DNA from: Arthrobacter alpinus
Lineage (GTDB): Bacteria > Actinomycetota > Actinomycetes > Actinomycetales > Micrococcaceae
NCBI RefSeq assembly: GCF_001294625.1
Contig: NZ_CP012677.1
Location: 310,001 to 374,000 of the forward strand
Reading direction: 5' to 3'
DNA: 64,000 nucleotides
This document shows, piece by piece, positions 63,280 to 64,000 of this stretch. Each line of letters starts with the position of its first letter. The first letter of the stretch is position 1. Both the position numbers and the translations under genes were made by a program. The notes under the pieces were generated by a model. It saw only the letters and a list, made by a program, of their open reading frames with translations. It was not told the DNA's origin and made no database searches.

Positions 63280-64000
63280 ATGGTGATTTTTAGCCGTCCC
63301 CAACCGGGGACCCTGCCGACAACGCTCAAGCTCTTAGTGGCCATCATGATTCCGTCCGTCATCGTCAGCGTGCTCGGAGGGGCCTCGGCCAGCATGGGAT
63401 TCGGGCTGGCCATGGGTCTTGGGATGGCGGTTACTCCCGTCAGCAAGCCGCGCCAGGCAGCACTACTGGTGATCGTTGGTGCCGCACTTGGCGGGTTGGC
63501 TTCCTTGGCAGGTTCAACGCCCTGGGCCATCGCCGTACTCATGTTCGTCTCTGCGATCCTCTCTGCAGCAACCAACCAGCGCTCTGCCGGACTGCTCTCG
63601 CTGACTCCCGTCATGGTGATCCTCTTTGGCCCCGGCCCCATCAACCTCCCCTGGTGGTCCGCGGTGCTGTGGATTCTTGCCGGAGGGTTGGCAGGAGCCC
63701 TCATCACCCGGCTACTCAAGTTCCAGGCCCCAACACTTCCCGTTGAAAAACGCACCGCGTTGGAGCATGGCATCGCGGTAGGCCTATTGTGTGCCGCGAT
63801 CATGTACTGGGCCTTGGCCAACAGCATCCCACATGGGTACTGGGTCGCGGTGACCGTCCTGATGGCCCTGCGGCCATTGGCTAATCAGCGGCGCGAGACC
63901 CTCAACGGACGCCTCATCGGCACCTTACTGGGGGCCATTATCGCCTTGCTGGCCGTGTTGTTCCTACCCGTCTGGGGCGCAGTCATAGTGGCTGTACTGT
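63280..64000 (+). CDS. FUSC-family (aromatic acid exporter-like) membrane protein, cut by window edge
   Basis: From ATG 63280 (preceded by AAAGG) 240 codons stay open to the window end, encoding at least six hydrophobic segments: VAIMIPSVIVSVLGGASASM, AALLVIVGAALGGLASLAG, an Ala/Val helix, PINLPWWSAVLWILAGGLAG and a second set starting HGIAVGLLCAAIMYWALANS IPHGYWVAVTVLMALRPL. The pattern of two helix blocks and the GYWVAVTVLMALRP motif are typical of FUSC/YccS-type proteins, which export aromatic or toxic compounds. The C-terminal half lies outside. GTG 63238 is an alternative start. Confidence 0.75.
   Translation, partial: MVIFSRPQPGTLPTTLKLLVAIMIPSVIVSVLGGASASMGFGLAMGLGMAVTPVSKPRQAALLVIVGAALGGLASLAGSTPWAIAVLMFVSAILSAATNQRSAGLLSLTPVMVILFGPGPINLPWWSAVLWILAGGLAGALITRLLKFQAPTLPVEKRTALEHGIAVGLLCAAIMYWALANSIPHGYWVAVTVLMALRPLANQRRETLNGRLIGTLLGAIIALLAVLFLPVWGAVIVAVL

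Overview
The window is a high-GC actinobacterial chromosome segment. Gene content points to a Micrococcaceae member of the Arthrobacter type: a groL without adjacent groES but with CIRCE operators, a DUF3263 / LytR-C pair next to uracil-DNA glycosylase, two mycothiol-dependent isomerase-family genes, a FemABX peptidoglycan-bridge enzyme, a ThrE exporter and a WXG100 protein. No tRNA, rRNA, insertion sequence, CRISPR array or prophage was recognised.

Layout. 1-2.9 kb holds broken genes (AlkD-like, HAD hydrolase, Asp/Glu racemase). 2.9-6.4 kb: an AarF/UbiB-family kinase and a frameshifted AI-2E-family transporter. 6.5-15 kb: a polyol or glycerol-derivative operon (MFS carrier, FGGY kinase, GlpD-like dehydrogenase, alkyl-DHAP-synthase-like FAD oxidase, GlpP antiterminator, ABM monooxygenase, Zn alcohol dehydrogenase). 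It is preceded by a well-formed promoter and a leader terminator that the GlpP protein could control. 15-18.3 kb: a DyP peroxidase / PCu(A)C / CopC copper cluster. 18.5-27.4 kb: SRPBCC protein, 3-hydroxybutyrate transporter and dehydrogenase, a LysR regulator and a divergent hydroxyacid operon (MmsB-like, aldehyde dehydrogenase, CoA-transferase, crotonase). 27.4-34.7 kb: gene-poor sequence, a degraded membrane protein, a TetR/DHA2 efflux pair, and an ABC ATPase beside a broken FtsX-like permease. 34.8-46.1 kb: housekeeping genes (FemABX, ThrE, siderophore-interacting protein with a DtxR-like box, Ung, DUF3263, LytR_C, GroEL, RNase HI fusion, WXG100, two-component system). 46.1-57.9 kb: a sulfated-glycan utilisation locus (three sulfatases, one broken; CUT1 ABC transporter; GntR-LacI-type regulator; oxidoreductase; PL8 lyase remnant; TIM-barrel isomerase). 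58-62.6 kb: a nonsense-mutated TetR gene, an isomerase-family protein, a methyltransferase, and a decayed XPB-helicase pair. The window ends inside a FUSC-type membrane protein.

Two themes stand out. First, the polyol operon combines a leader attenuator, an RNA antiterminator and an ether-lipid-type oxidase in a set I cannot match to a described pathway. Second, about a dozen genes are damaged by nonsense codons, single-base shifts and large in-gene deletions. The in-frame stops and long deletions argue for real decay; the single-base shifts could partly be sequencing error. Long perfect inverted repeats sit at several gene ends and probably act as terminators.
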